Below, in pieces: positions 8,315 to 16,488 of a DNA stretch of 64,000 nucleotides; positions within the stretch are counted from its first letter, which is position 1, and every line of letters begins with the position of its first letter. The DNA is taken from positions 434,001-498,000 of the forward strand of contig CAWFPH010000003.1 in the NCBI GenBank assembly GCA_963817615.1. Reading direction: 5' to 3'. Source of the DNA: FEN-1219 sp963817615 (lineage in GTDB: Bacteria; Pseudomonadota; Gammaproteobacteria; Steroidobacterales; Rariloculaceae). The notes below the pieces were generated by a model. It saw nothing but the letters and a program-made list of their open reading frames with translations, was not told the origin of the DNA and ran no database searches. The position numbers and the translations under genes were made by a program.

Positions 8315-9787
8315 CTAGTTCGGATCGGAGCCCGGCCGCTCGCGACGCTCTCGAGCGGGTAGGTATTCGATGAGCTGTTTGAGTCGCGCTTCGAAACGTG
8401 ACCGATCGACCGTGTGCACTCCGGGCGTTTCGAGAGCCAGGCGAACCTGGTTGATCGCGAGTTGGAGATCGCCAATCGAGGCGTAGTAGTAAGACATGTA
8501 AAAGTAGGCGTTCCCAACGTCACCCTCGGCGTTGGCGGCCCTAGCGATCAACCGGAGCTGCTCGGGAGTCGCTTCGACGTTGTTCAGCAGGTCGAGCAGC
8601 AGTGCATGCGCCTCGGCCGCTCGGCCAGCCTTGATCAGCGCCTCGGCATAGCTGATCGTCAACGGCACGTTGCGAGGGGAGAGGCGCTCCGATTCGCTGT
8701 ACACCTTCATCGCCTGATCGGTTGCGCCGCTCCCCATCAATGCTTCTGCCTGACCGATTCGATAGGCAATCACGGTCGGATGGGCGGCGATCAGATCCTC
8801 GAACTGCTGCGCCGCGTTGTCATTGAGGGACATGCGCATTTGACTCAAAGCGAGGCCGTAGCGGTCTGCAGGGTCCCCACTGTCCGCCTTGCCGGCGAAT
8901 AGAGCGAGGGCGGCTTCTGGTGTGGGTGCGTTCAAGGCGCGTAGGCGCGCCTTTGCGAGTCCATAGCCGGCGCTGTCCTCGTGCTTGACCTGCGGTAGCT
9001 GCCGCGCACGAGCGCGGGCTTCCGCAATGCGGTCGGTCGTAAGAGGGTGAGTCTGAAGGAGCACCGGCAGCTGCTCGAGTGTCGACCCGTAGCGCTGCGA
9101 CAGCTTCTCGAAGAACGTGCCCATCGCATTCGGGTCGAACCCCGCGCTTGCCAGGACATCCATGCCGACTCGATCCGCTTCGGCCTCGTTCGCCCGCGAG
9201 AAATTCAGCTGCCGCTGCGCGGCCATCGATTGCGAGGCGGCGACCACACCCTCCATCGCGTTGCCCGACATGTGGCTCGCCGCGCCGAGCACCATCGCGG
9301 CGAGCATCGCCGCCATTGACGCGATGCTGCTGTGTTGGTCGTCGAGCATCGAACGTGCGATATGCCTTTGCGTGACGTGGGAAATCTCGTGCGCGAGGAC
9401 CGCGGCGAGCTCATTCTCGTTCTCGCTCGCGAGCAGCAATCCGGTGTTCACGCCGATGAAGCCGCCCGGCAATGCGAAGGCGTTGATGTCGTCGTCCTTC
9501 ACCAAGAAGAAGTTGAAATGGTAATCGCCGTTGTTGACTCGGCTTGCGAGCTCGGAGCCGATCGTGCCGATGTACTCGGTGAGCTGCGGGTCGTCGATGA
9601 CTACCCCTGCGCTGCGTAGCTGCAGCATCGCTTGGCGACCGAGCTGCACCTCGCGATTCTTGCTGAGCGCGACATCGGCCGGACTCCCGAAATCGGGCAG
9701 TTCACTTGCCGAGGCGGGTAAAGCCGATGCGGCGGCGATCGCAAAAGCGGCGCACCCGAGCAGCGTACGACGTCTGTTCTTGCTCAT
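8315..9787 (-). CDS. bepA: Periplasmic M48 metalloprotease/chaperone BepA
   Basis: Protein of 490 residues with a signal peptide (cleavage around residue 28, ALPASASEL). It then has an M48 zinc-protease domain with HEISH at 133-137 and the third ligand in NEAEADRVGMD near 210. A C-terminal TPR region covers about 300-480. In E. coli BepA (487 residues) promotes assembly of LptD and other outer-membrane barrels and degrades misassembled ones. The order dapA/gcvR-bcp/bepA resembles the E. coli neighbourhood. Length, domain order and active-site motif all agree with the family. Confidence 0.92.
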   Translation of the reverse strand: MSKNRRRTLLGCAAFAIAAASALPASASELPDFGSPADVALSKNREVQLGRQAMLQLRSAGVVIDDPQLTEYIGTIGSELASRVNNGDYHFNFFLVKDDDINAFALPGGFIGVNTGLLLASENENELAAVLAHEISHVTQRHIARSMLDDQHSSIASMAAMLAAMVLGAASHMSGNAMEGVVAASQSMAAQRQLNFSRANEAEADRVGMDVLASAGFDPNAMGTFFEKLSQRYGSTLEQLPVLLQTHPLTTDRIAEARARARQLPQVKHEDSAGYGLAKARLRALNAPTPEAALALFAGKADSGDPADRYGLALSQMRMSLNDNAAQQFEDLIAAHPTVIAYRIGQAEALMGSGATDQAMKVYSESERLSPRNVPLTISYAEALIKAGRAAEAHALLLDLLNNVEATPEQLRLIARAANAEGDVGNAYFYMSYYYASIGDLQLAINQVRLALETPGVHTVDRSRFEARLKQLIEYLPARERRERPGSDPN

Positions 9788-9847
9788 GCGGCTACGATCA
9801 TCTGAAGGTACCGCTCATTGGACCGCCGATGCGGGGCGGCCGTTCCG

Positions 9848-10312
9848 CTAAAGCCCGCGGGCGGCCGCCAGCACCGCCTCGACGTGTCCGTCCACTTTCA
9901 CCTTGCGCCATTCTTGCCTCAGCACGCCGTCCGCGTCCACCAGAAACGTGCTGCGTTCGATCCCTACGACTTTCTTGCCGTACATATTCTTTTCCTTGAG
10001 CACCTCGAACGCTCGGCAGAGGCTCTCGTCAGCGTCCGAAACGAGCTCGAAGGGCAGGCCGTGCTTGGCTTTGAACCTATCGTGCGACGCTAGGCTGTCG
10101 CGGGAGACGCCGAAGATCGCGACCCCTATGCCCCCGAATTGGGCATAGTGGTCGCGGAAGTCGTGCCCTTCCAACGTGCAGCCCGGGGTATCGTCCTTCG
10201 GATAGAAGTAGAGGACGAAGGCCTTGCCCTTTAGGCCCTTGGAAGTGAGGTTTCCGCCACCGGTGGCCGGAGCGTCAAACGAGGGAATCTTTTTGCCAAT
10301 TGCGGGTGTCAA
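9848..10312 (-). CDS. bcp: Thiol peroxidase Bcp/PrxQ (peroxiredoxin)
   Basis: Thioredoxin-fold peroxiredoxin of 154 residues that reduces hydrogen peroxide and organic peroxides. The peroxidatic cysteine is C45 in YPKDDTPGCTLEGHDFRD. In E. coli Bcp a resolving cysteine lies five residues later; here that position is H50. The only other cysteine seen is C99, so resolution would use C99, a partner thiol, or a 1-Cys mechanism. It starts 11 bases after the gcvR stop and is probably co-transcribed with it, as in E. coli. Confidence 0.94.
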   Translation of the reverse strand: MTPAIGKKIPSFDAPATGGGNLTSKGLKGKAFVLYFYPKDDTPGCTLEGHDFRDHYAQFGGIGVAIFGVSRDSLASHDRFKAKHGLPFELVSDADESLCRAFEVLKEKNMYGKKVVGIERSTFLVDADGVLRQEWRKVKVDGHVEAVLAAARGL

Positions 10313-10323
10313 CGAGTCCTACC

Positions 10324-10878
10324 TCAGGAATGCTTGACCGGCTCCATGATGGCGTCGACGTTCAGCTGGTCACAAAAGTCCATGAACTCTTCCCGTAGCC
10401 CGGAAATGTGAACGGTGGCAGGGATATTGATGAACATTTGCACCGAGAACATAGGCGCCCCTGTGTGGGTAGCCGCATAGCTGCGCGTCGAGACTTCCGC
10501 AATCTCGACCTTGCGGGCAGCGAAGAAGCCGCTCAGGCTGTGGACGACCCCTGGTTGATCCAATCCGACGACGTCGACGGCGTACGGCAGCAGCTCCTTG
10601 CCGAGGCGCCGCGGCTCGGTCCGTTTCAGCTGCATGGTCACGCCGTTGCTCGTGGCGAAGCGATTCACCTCGCGCTCCATGCGGCTGATCGTGTGCCAGT
10701 TGCCCGAGACGAGCAGAAGCATTGCGAAGTCCGAGCCAAAGGCCGCCATGCGGCTTTCCTTGATGTTGCCACCGCAATCCATGATCACGCGGGTCAGCTC
10801 TTGCACGACCGCGGTTGGATCACCGCCGACGGCGGAGATGACCATGAGCTGTTCCATCGGCAGGGCGTCTCGCGGCAT
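10324..10878 (-). CDS. gcvR: Glycine cleavage system regulator GcvR-like ACT-domain protein
   Basis: Protein of 184 residues made of two ACT domains (about 8-80 and 95-180). In E. coli GcvR sequesters the activator GcvA and so controls the glycine cleavage operon. Matching segments are LMVISAVGGDPTAVVQELTRVI, CGGNIKESRMAAFGSDFAMLLLVSG and the second-domain GLDQPGVVHSLSGFFAARKVEIAEV. The start is uncertain: ATG at 10878 (MPRDALPMEQL) or ATG at 10857 (MEQLMVIS), neither with a clear ribosome site. Further upstream extension would collide with the dapA promoter region. It is divergent from dapA and co-directional with bcp, the conserved enterobacterial arrangement. Confidence 0.88.
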   Translation of the reverse strand: MPRDALPMEQLMVISAVGGDPTAVVQELTRVIMDCGGNIKESRMAAFGSDFAMLLLVSGNWHTISRMEREVNRFATSNGVTMQLKRTEPRRLGKELLPYAVDVVGLDQPGVVHSLSGFFAARKVEIAEVSTRSYAATHTGAPMFSVQMFINIPATVHISGLREEFMDFCDQLNVDAIMEPVKHS

Positions 10879-10996
10879 GACCCGGGGCGCCAGTGTACCT
10901 TGAACCCTTCTTTCGGTCTGCAACGCGGCGGTTGCGGACGTCCGACACGGCCGGTACCATCTTGTACTTTTTATCGGATCGACGGCAGAGCACAGA

Positions 10997-11884
10997 ATGT
11001 TGTCCGGAAGTATGGTGGCCGTCGTCACGCCGATGGGAACGGACGGGTCGATCGACTATGACGCTTTCACTCGCGTCATCGATTTCCACGTCGCCTCCGG
11101 AACGGAGGCCCTCATCGTTGCCGGCACGACCGGTGAATCGGCGACGCTCGATCATGACGAGCACGTCGAGCTGATCGAGCGCGCCTGCGAGCTGGCCGAC
11201 GGCCGGATTCCGATCATCGCAGGCACGGGCTCCAATTCGACCGCTCAGACGATGCAGCTGTCGCGTGCGGTAGACCACCTGTCGATTGCCGCGTTTCTGA
11301 TCGTGACTCCGTACTACAACAAGCCGCCGCAAGAGGGCATGCGCCGTCACTTCTGTGCCATCGCGGATGCGGTAACCCATCCGCTGATCCTGTACAACGT
11401 GCCGGGCCGTACGGGCGTCGACCTGAAGCCCGAGACGGTCATCCGCCTTGCCGGGCACCGCAATATCGCGGGTATCAAGGAGGCAACCGGGGAACTCGAG
11501 CGTGTCCGAGTGCTCAGAGAAGGTTGCGGTCCGGAGTTCGCGCTGCTCAGCGGTGACGATGCAACGGCGTGCGAGTTCATGCTTCGGGGCGGTGACGGTG
11601 TGATCTCGGTGACGGCAAACGTGACACCTCGAGCCATGCGCAAGCTGTGCGATGCGGCTCGAGCCGAACGTCGGGCTGAGGCGGAGCGCATCGACGCCGC
11701 GCTGCAGGGACTGCATCACACGTTGTTCAGCGAAAGTAATCCGATCCCGGTCAAATGGGCGCTCCAACAAATGGGATTAATTGGGCCGGGTATTCGCCTG
11801 CCGCTGACGCCTTTTGCTCCCCAGTATCACGCCGCCGTGCGCAACGCGATGGTCAGCGCCGGCGTGCAACTGGCCGCGGCTTGA
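10997..11884 (+). CDS. dapA: 4-hydroxy-tetrahydrodipicolinate synthase
   Basis: Class I aldolase of 295 residues that condenses pyruvate with aspartate semialdehyde in lysine and diaminopimelate synthesis. The Schiff-base lysine is K161 (GIKEATGEL). Y133 and R138 are in LYNVPGRTG, and T44/T45 are in VAGTTGESATL, so the catalytic residues are present. It begins MLSGSMVAVVTPM at an ATG and ends in a TGATG overlap with the lipoprotein gene downstream. The dapB gene for the next step is about 37 kb away in this window. Confidence 0.97.
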   Translation: MLSGSMVAVVTPMGTDGSIDYDAFTRVIDFHVASGTEALIVAGTTGESATLDHDEHVELIERACELADGRIPIIAGTGSNSTAQTMQLSRAVDHLSIAAFLIVTPYYNKPPQEGMRRHFCAIADAVTHPLILYNVPGRTGVDLKPETVIRLAGHRNIAGIKEATGELERVRVLREGCGPEFALLSGDDATACEFMLRGGDGVISVTANVTPRAMRKLCDAARAERRAEAERIDAALQGLHHTLFSESNPIPVKWALQQMGLIGPGIRLPLTPFAPQYHAAVRNAMVSAGVQLAAA

Positions 11885-12231
11885 TGTCTGGGTCGCGTGC
11901 GCTTTGGGCCGTGCTCGCGGCCGCCGCACTCTGCGGCTGCTCGCACGGCGAGACCCGCGGCTGCGAGGGTAGCGCGCGGTATTCGAAGGCCGTTTCGGCG
12001 GCCCCGGTGCAGATTCCGGACGATCTCAGCCCCCCCGACGAGTCCGATTCCCTACGTCTGCCGCCGGATGTGGCGGGGCGAGCCGAGCAAGCCGACACCG
12101 TGCAGCCGATCGGGAATTGCCTCGAGACGCCCCCGAAGTTCAATGAGTCCGGCGCGCGTCAGCGCAGCGCCGCACAGCCGCCTCCGCAGCAAGCGCCTCC
12201 GGCGACGCCCGATCGCGAGATTACGAACTGA
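11884..12231 (+). CDS. Short lipoprotein in the bamC position (BamC N-terminal-like)
   Basis: Protein of 115 residues with a lipobox: after the hydrophobic LWAVLAAAALCGC the cysteine C19 should be lipidated. The following segment ARYSKAVSAAPVQIPDDL and then SDSLRLPP resembles the unstructured N-terminus of BamC, which contacts BamD. The two helix-grip domains that make up most of E. coli BamC are absent. The remainder is proline- and glutamine-rich and ends PDREITN. Its ATG overlaps the dapA stop (ATGA), the same position that bamC holds in E. coli. It may be a minimal BamC or an unrelated lipoprotein; the BamC link is inference from position and pattern. Confidence 0.72.
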   Translation: MSGSRALWAVLAAAALCGCSHGETRGCEGSARYSKAVSAAPVQIPDDLSPPDESDSLRLPPDVAGRAEQADTVQPIGNCLETPPKFNESGARQRSAAQPPPQQAPPATPDREITN

Positions 12232-12369
12232 GACGCCTTCGCGACACGCTACGACGTGCCTATGTGGAGACCGAGCGTTCGCGTTCGATTCGGCGGAATG
12301 CTCCGACCGACGAGTGGGGGCCGCCAGCCGGTCGCGCATTCGGTCGGGCGGCGCAAAGGCGGTGTCGAC

Positions 12370-13764
12370 TCAGCGAGTGGCCGTTGTTGCAGTCGGCTCG
12401 CTGGCGCCGGCCTCGACCAGCTTCCGGACGATCCGATCCTGTATCCATTGCGGGCTCCACCAGTCGATCGGCGTTACGGCGTTACCGCCGAGGAGCATCG
12501 TGAAATGAAGATGATCTCCGCCGGCTAGCCCCGTCGCGCCGCTTCGGCCGAGCTCCTGGTCGAGCTTTACCATGTCGCCGACGTGTACGCCGATCGACGA
12601 CAGATGGGCGTACAAGGACTGTAAACCCATCCCATGGTCTACGATCACGCAGTTACCGTAGATGCCGAGCCAACCGGCATGCACCACCCGACCGCTATTC
12701 GCTGCCCGCACAGATGTGCCTGCGATCGATGCAAGGTCGAATCCGAGATGCACTTGATGATCGACGTCCTGACCTTTGTAGAAGTACGTTCGTTGGTCGG
12801 CAAAGCCGGCTTCGACTGCGCTGTTCACGAGCTGCTTGAATGGCCCGTGCCACAGGATCTCGGGGGCCGTTTGGGCTGCCAAATCGGAAATCGTCTGATT
12901 ATTGATTCGGCGCAGATCGCGATTGATCTTCAGGTAGGCGGCGAGCAGGTCAGTCGGGTCGTCGACCTTGAGCTCAGGGGAGTTCTGCAGGATCGGTGGC
13001 ACAACGCGGGAAAGAAACCGATCGTCGAGCTGAATGTTGCTCTTGCGGAAGACCTTCGGGAATACACGGAAATCGAAGCTTCCAGTGCCTTCGTTACCGA
13101 TCGAGTCCCTTGCGAAGACCGTCATCGGTGTGTCGATGTCTTGGTCCCACAAAAGCGCGAAGAATGCGACGCGTAGACCGTCGTCGGCATTTGGGATGCC
13201 CGCGCCGCTGGCCGGGAATCCGCGGTATTCGTACTCGCCTACCCGCACGCCTGATTCGGCGTCAGGTGGAGTCACGCGGTACACGACCATCTCCGAGCCG
13301 CCGTGATTGATGTAGTGAAATGACGACAGCACGGCGACTTGCGGGGGGCTCAACCGTACGTCGATCGAGCGCGTCGCGGCGGCCGACGCTTCGCGTAGTC
13401 CGAACAACACCGGTCGGACCGCCGTGACGGACACCTCGGCGCTTCCGGCTTTGAGATCGGGCATCACATGCTTGCCGGCCGGGCGCGTAATGCGGAGTCC
13501 ATCGGTGCCATCCGCCGTGAGCTCCGATGCGTTCTCCGGTGTCAGTACGAACAGCGGTGTCGTGACGCCGTTTTGCAGGAGGTTGACTTCGAGGCGCGTG
13601 AGCTTACGGTCGGGTGCCGTAACGGCCACGGTGATCTCTCCTGTTTGACCGATTGCGGCCGGTCCGGTGATTTCGATGGTGGGGCCTTCAGCGCGGCCGG
13701 CGATCACCCAGCCCGCCGCGGCACCCACTGCGAGCACGATCAGGACGAATAGTACTTTCCACAT
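12370..13764 (-). CDS. M23 (LytM-type) metallopeptidase, membrane anchored
   Basis: Protein of 464 residues with one N-terminal membrane segment (VLFVLIVLAVGAAAGWVI). A large beta-rich region of unknown role covers about 25-290. The C-terminal LytM domain has zinc-site motifs HLGFD at 339-343, SLYAH near 383-387 and HLHF at 418-421. All ligands expected for an active murein hydrolase are present, unlike degenerate EnvC/NlpD-type activators. Periplasmic cleavage of peptidoglycan cross-links is likely. I chose the ATG at 13764 (MWKVLFVL); an in-frame GTG at 13800 is possible. It is convergent with the dapA-lipoprotein pair. Confidence 0.88.
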   Translation of the reverse strand: MWKVLFVLIVLAVGAAAGWVIAGRAEGPTIEITGPAAIGQTGEITVAVTAPDRKLTRLEVNLLQNGVTTPLFVLTPENASELTADGTDGLRITRPAGKHVMPDLKAGSAEVSVTAVRPVLFGLREASAAATRSIDVRLSPPQVAVLSSFHYINHGGSEMVVYRVTPPDAESGVRVGEYEYRGFPASGAGIPNADDGLRVAFFALLWDQDIDTPMTVFARDSIGNEGTGSFDFRVFPKVFRKSNIQLDDRFLSRVVPPILQNSPELKVDDPTDLLAAYLKINRDLRRINNQTISDLAAQTAPEILWHGPFKQLVNSAVEAGFADQRTYFYKGQDVDHQVHLGFDLASIAGTSVRAANSGRVVHAGWLGIYGNCVIVDHGMGLQSLYAHLSSIGVHVGDMVKLDQELGRSGATGLAGGDHLHFTMLLGGNAVTPIDWWSPQWIQDRIVRKLVEAGASEPTATTATR

Positions 13765-13905
13765 GGCGGTCGATTGTACCGACAGGGGGCTGTGATTCAC
13801 ACTTGCTGCGTGCGTTGTCGCTGAATCCAGCGGCCGAGTTTTCGTGCTAGACGAGCCGTTCCATCTAGGTCACGCTCGGACGGCAAGCGAGACGGGGAAG
13901 GACCG

Positions 13906-14877
13906 ATGCTCGAAAAGATTCGTGAGACTGTAGTGATCGGGTTCGCGGTTTCACTGCCGTTCGCGACGTTTGCCCAATCGATTCCGGGATCGGCTGTCGC
14001 GGCGACGGGGCAGGAGCAGAGCAGCAGGCTTCCGGCGGAGCTGCCGTCCACCACCGCACCGCTGCTATGGCAGCGCTCCATGAACGTCTTCAGGCGATTC
14101 GCGACCGACCCCGGCAAGATTTTCGAATTCTATGGCGAAGTGCTGGGATTCGAGCAGCTCAACACGATCAATTTCGGCAGCGATTCGGCCGGCGCTGGGG
14201 TCGCTCGGTTTCAGGCTGGAGCACAGGAGTTCAAACTCACGCGTCGGGTCAGCGGTAAGCAATACCAACCGGGCGGAGTCGATAACGCCACGGGATTGCG
14301 CCTGTTGACATTCTATTTCGCCGACGAGGATGCGTTGGATCGGCGCTTCGCCGAGCACGGCTATTCACGTCCGCAGTTTCAAGACGTTCCGGGAACGAAG
14401 CGGCGCAGCGCGCTCGTGGCGGATCCTGACGGTCAAGCGGTCGAGCTCGTGGTGGTCCCGCGCGCCTCGCCAGCCGTGCTCGAGCGCATCGACGTGGGAC
14501 TCACGGTTTCCGATCTCGATCGCAGCCTCGCCTTCTATCGGAGCTTCGTCGGATTGGAAGAGCTTCCGCCGGTCGACGATTGGCGCTTCGGAACCAAGAA
14601 GTACTCGTTCCGGCACGGCGCGACGACCGTCACGTTGCGCAGTTTCGGACCGTTACCGAGGGACGATGGCAGCGGCGGCATTCAATACGTTGTGACGAAC
14701 GTCGACGTCGTGGACGCACTCGCGAAGGTGCGGCACATCCCAGTGGACCAACCCTTGCGCAGCGTTCCGAATTTCTCGTTGCGGACCCTTTGGCTGAAGG
14801 ACCCGGACGGCATTACCAACTATTTCGCCGAAACAGCGCAAAGTCGGCGCGCGCGGACGGCTGGAGTCACTCGCTGA
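13906..14877 (+). CDS. Exported VOC-superfamily (glyoxalase-like) protein
   Basis: Protein of 323 residues with a likely signal peptide (cleavage near residue 24, FATFAQ|SIPG) followed by two VOC modules. The first module is about 58-185 (FEFYGEVLGFEQL through DPDGQAVELVVVP). The second is about 193-315 (IDVGLTVSDLDRSLAFYRSFVGLEEL through LKDPDGITNYFAET). VOC proteins include lyases, dioxygenases and binding proteins, so the substrate cannot be named. The ATG at 13906 has an excellent Shine-Dalgarno (GGGGAAGGA). Periplasmic VOC proteins are uncommon. It lies at the left edge of a small accessory-looking block. Confidence 0.85.
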   Translation: MLEKIRETVVIGFAVSLPFATFAQSIPGSAVAATGQEQSSRLPAELPSTTAPLLWQRSMNVFRRFATDPGKIFEFYGEVLGFEQLNTINFGSDSAGAGVARFQAGAQEFKLTRRVSGKQYQPGGVDNATGLRLLTFYFADEDALDRRFAEHGYSRPQFQDVPGTKRRSALVADPDGQAVELVVVPRASPAVLERIDVGLTVSDLDRSLAFYRSFVGLEELPPVDDWRFGTKKYSFRHGATTVTLRSFGPLPRDDGSGGIQYVVTNVDVVDALAKVRHIPVDQPLRSVPNFSLRTLWLKDPDGITNYFAETAQSRRARTAGVTR

Positions 14878-14930
14878 CCGTGTCACGGGCGATGGGGTAG
14901 TGCCTACGGTGGGCCTGCCGTTCCGCTGCA

Positions 14931-15401
14931 GTGGTGATCGGCGTAGACTTCGTGAGCGTGGGGCCCTATCGCAGAATTCTGCTTGCGGTCGACTTGACCA
15001 ACGACAGTCTCCAGATCGCCGAGCGCGCAAAAGCAATCGCCGAGATCTACGACGCCACGCTGGAGTTGCTGCACGTCGTCGAGCCGCTCCCGTTGATGGT
15101 TCCCGACGCGCCGGAGGTAATGCCTCCGACCATGCTGCAAACCCAGGACGAGCTGGTTCGCGGAACGACCCGCCAGCTCACCGATCTCGCCGTCAAATTG
15201 GGCCTCGGCAAAGAGCATGCGACGGTGCTCGTGGGTAATACCAAGATCGAGATCGTGCGCGTCGCTCAGGAGCGCGGATCCGATTTAATCGTGCTTGGCA
15301 GCCGCGAGCGGCACGGGCTTTCACTGCTGGTGGACTTCACCGAGGACGCAGTGCTGCACAAGGCGTGTTGTGACGTGCTTGCGGTGCGTGTGAAGGCGTA
15401 G
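14931..15401 (+). CDS. Universal stress protein (UspA family)
   Basis: Cytoplasmic UspA-fold protein of up to 156 residues. The first strand is YRRILLAVDLTND. The C-terminal half has IVRVAQERGSDLIVLGSRERHG followed by HKACCDVLAVRVK. The glycine-rich ATP loop of ATP-binding members (G-2X-G-9X-G-S) is not intact, which resembles UspA rather than UspFG-type proteins. The start is unclear: GTG codons at 14931, 14952 and 14958 are in frame, and the last (giving MGPYRRILL) best fits family lengths. No strong ribosome site marks any of them. A perfect hairpin follows the stop codon. Confidence 0.88.
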   Translation: MVIGVDFVSVGPYRRILLAVDLTNDSLQIAERAKAIAEIYDATLELLHVVEPLPLMVPDAPEVMPPTMLQTQDELVRGTTRQLTDLAVKLGLGKEHATVLVGNTKIEIVRVAQERGSDLIVLGSRERHGLSLLVDFTEDAVLHKACCDVLAVRVKA

Positions 15402-15431
15402 CGCCGCCAGCGGTGCACACGCTGGCGGCGC
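15401..15431. terminator. Perfect hairpin between convergent usp and nmrA-like genes
   Basis: GCGCCGCCAGCG at 15401-15412 pairs perfectly with CGCTGGCGGCGC at 15420-15431 around a 7-base loop (GTGCACA). It sits exactly between two convergent stop codons (15401 and 15441), so it can fold in transcripts from either side. No T-tract follows in either direction, so it may be a bidirectional terminator of reduced efficiency or a 3'-end stabilising stem. Confidence 0.62.
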
Positions 15432-15440
15432 CGAAAGACC

Positions 15441-16394
15441 TCAGCCCATTGCGGCGAGAATCGCAGCCTTCTGCTTACCCACGAACTGCTCGAACGTTTG
15501 CAGCGACGGGTTCAGCTTGCGGGCCGTTTCGACGCTGCGGGTCGCGATCATTTCTTTCTCGAAGTCGCGATACGCCTGGAACATGTTGCCCATCTCGTCC
15601 GCGCCCGGAAAGCCGAAACCACGGTATACGTCGGCATCGACGGCGTTGTACTGGATGGGGCCGACGCCAAGCACCTTGGAAAGCGTCTCGCCCATCTGCG
15701 GGATCGTAAGCGCTTCACCGAGGATCCCGACGGTCTTGCCGATGTATTGCTGGCCGGCTTTGAAGATTCCGTAAGCGACTTTGCCGATGTCCTCGGCTGC
15801 GATGCCGGCCATTTTGGCCGTGCCCATTGGGAAGGTCCATGCGAGCTGACCGTCATCGCCCTTCTTTGGCGCCAGCCCAAACATGTAAAGATTGTCCCAA
15901 TAGAACGAGGTGACGAGGAACGTCGTCGGCAGACCGCCGAAGTACGCATTCGCCTCGGCCTTTGCGTCGAAGTGAGGGACGCGATACTTCTGCTGCAACA
16001 TCGGCATCCGCTTGTCATCGCTCTTCATGAAGTTACGGATGTCCTCGAGCGTCGACCAAATCACGTGTTGCACACCGGCGGCTTTCGCGGCGTCGGCGAT
16101 GTTCTTCGCCTGGGCCTTTTCCTTGTCTCCCGAGAAATGCTCCCAGAAGTTAGTTACGCCGTAGACGCCGTAGGCGCCGGCAAATGCCTTCTTGAGACTC
16201 TCGACGTCGTCGAGATCGGCTTTGACAACTTGCGCACCGGCGGTAGCGAGCGCCTTCGCCTTGTCCTTGCTGGGATCGCGCGTAACTGCCCGGCATGCGA
16301 AGCCCCCGGCGGGATCGGCGAGAATAGCTCGGCACAAGCCGCCGCCCTGTGAACCCGTCGAACCCAATACTGCGATGATCTTCTTTTCGGCCAT
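15441..16394 (-). CDS. NmrA/HSCARG-like NAD(P)-binding protein
   Basis: Rossmann-fold protein of 317 residues related to the atypical SDR group of NmrA and HSCARG, which sense NADP(H) redox state or act as reductases. The dinucleotide loop VLGSTGSQGGGL is at about residues 9-20. AVTRDPSKDKAKAL follows, where the arginine and lysine suggest NADP preference. The catalytic YxxxK of classical SDRs is not evident, which is usual for regulatory NmrA-like members. The ATG has GAGGAAAG upstream. The gene is convergent with usp and downstream of the beta-lactamase. No specific substrate can be assigned. Confidence 0.86.
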   Translation of the reverse strand: MAEKKIIAVLGSTGSQGGGLCRAILADPAGGFACRAVTRDPSKDKAKALATAGAQVVKADLDDVESLKKAFAGAYGVYGVTNFWEHFSGDKEKAQAKNIADAAKAAGVQHVIWSTLEDIRNFMKSDDKRMPMLQQKYRVPHFDAKAEANAYFGGLPTTFLVTSFYWDNLYMFGLAPKKGDDGQLAWTFPMGTAKMAGIAAEDIGKVAYGIFKAGQQYIGKTVGILGEALTIPQMGETLSKVLGVGPIQYNAVDADVYRGFGFPGADEMGNMFQAYRDFEKEMIATRSVETARKLNPSLQTFEQFVGKQKAAILAAMG

Positions 16395-16488
16395 GTGCTT
16401 TCCTCGATCAGACGAACGTCCAAAGTGAAGGCGAAAGCATAAACGGCTTTGCGGCCCGAGAGTAGTCGCCGCAAAAAAACGCGGGCCT

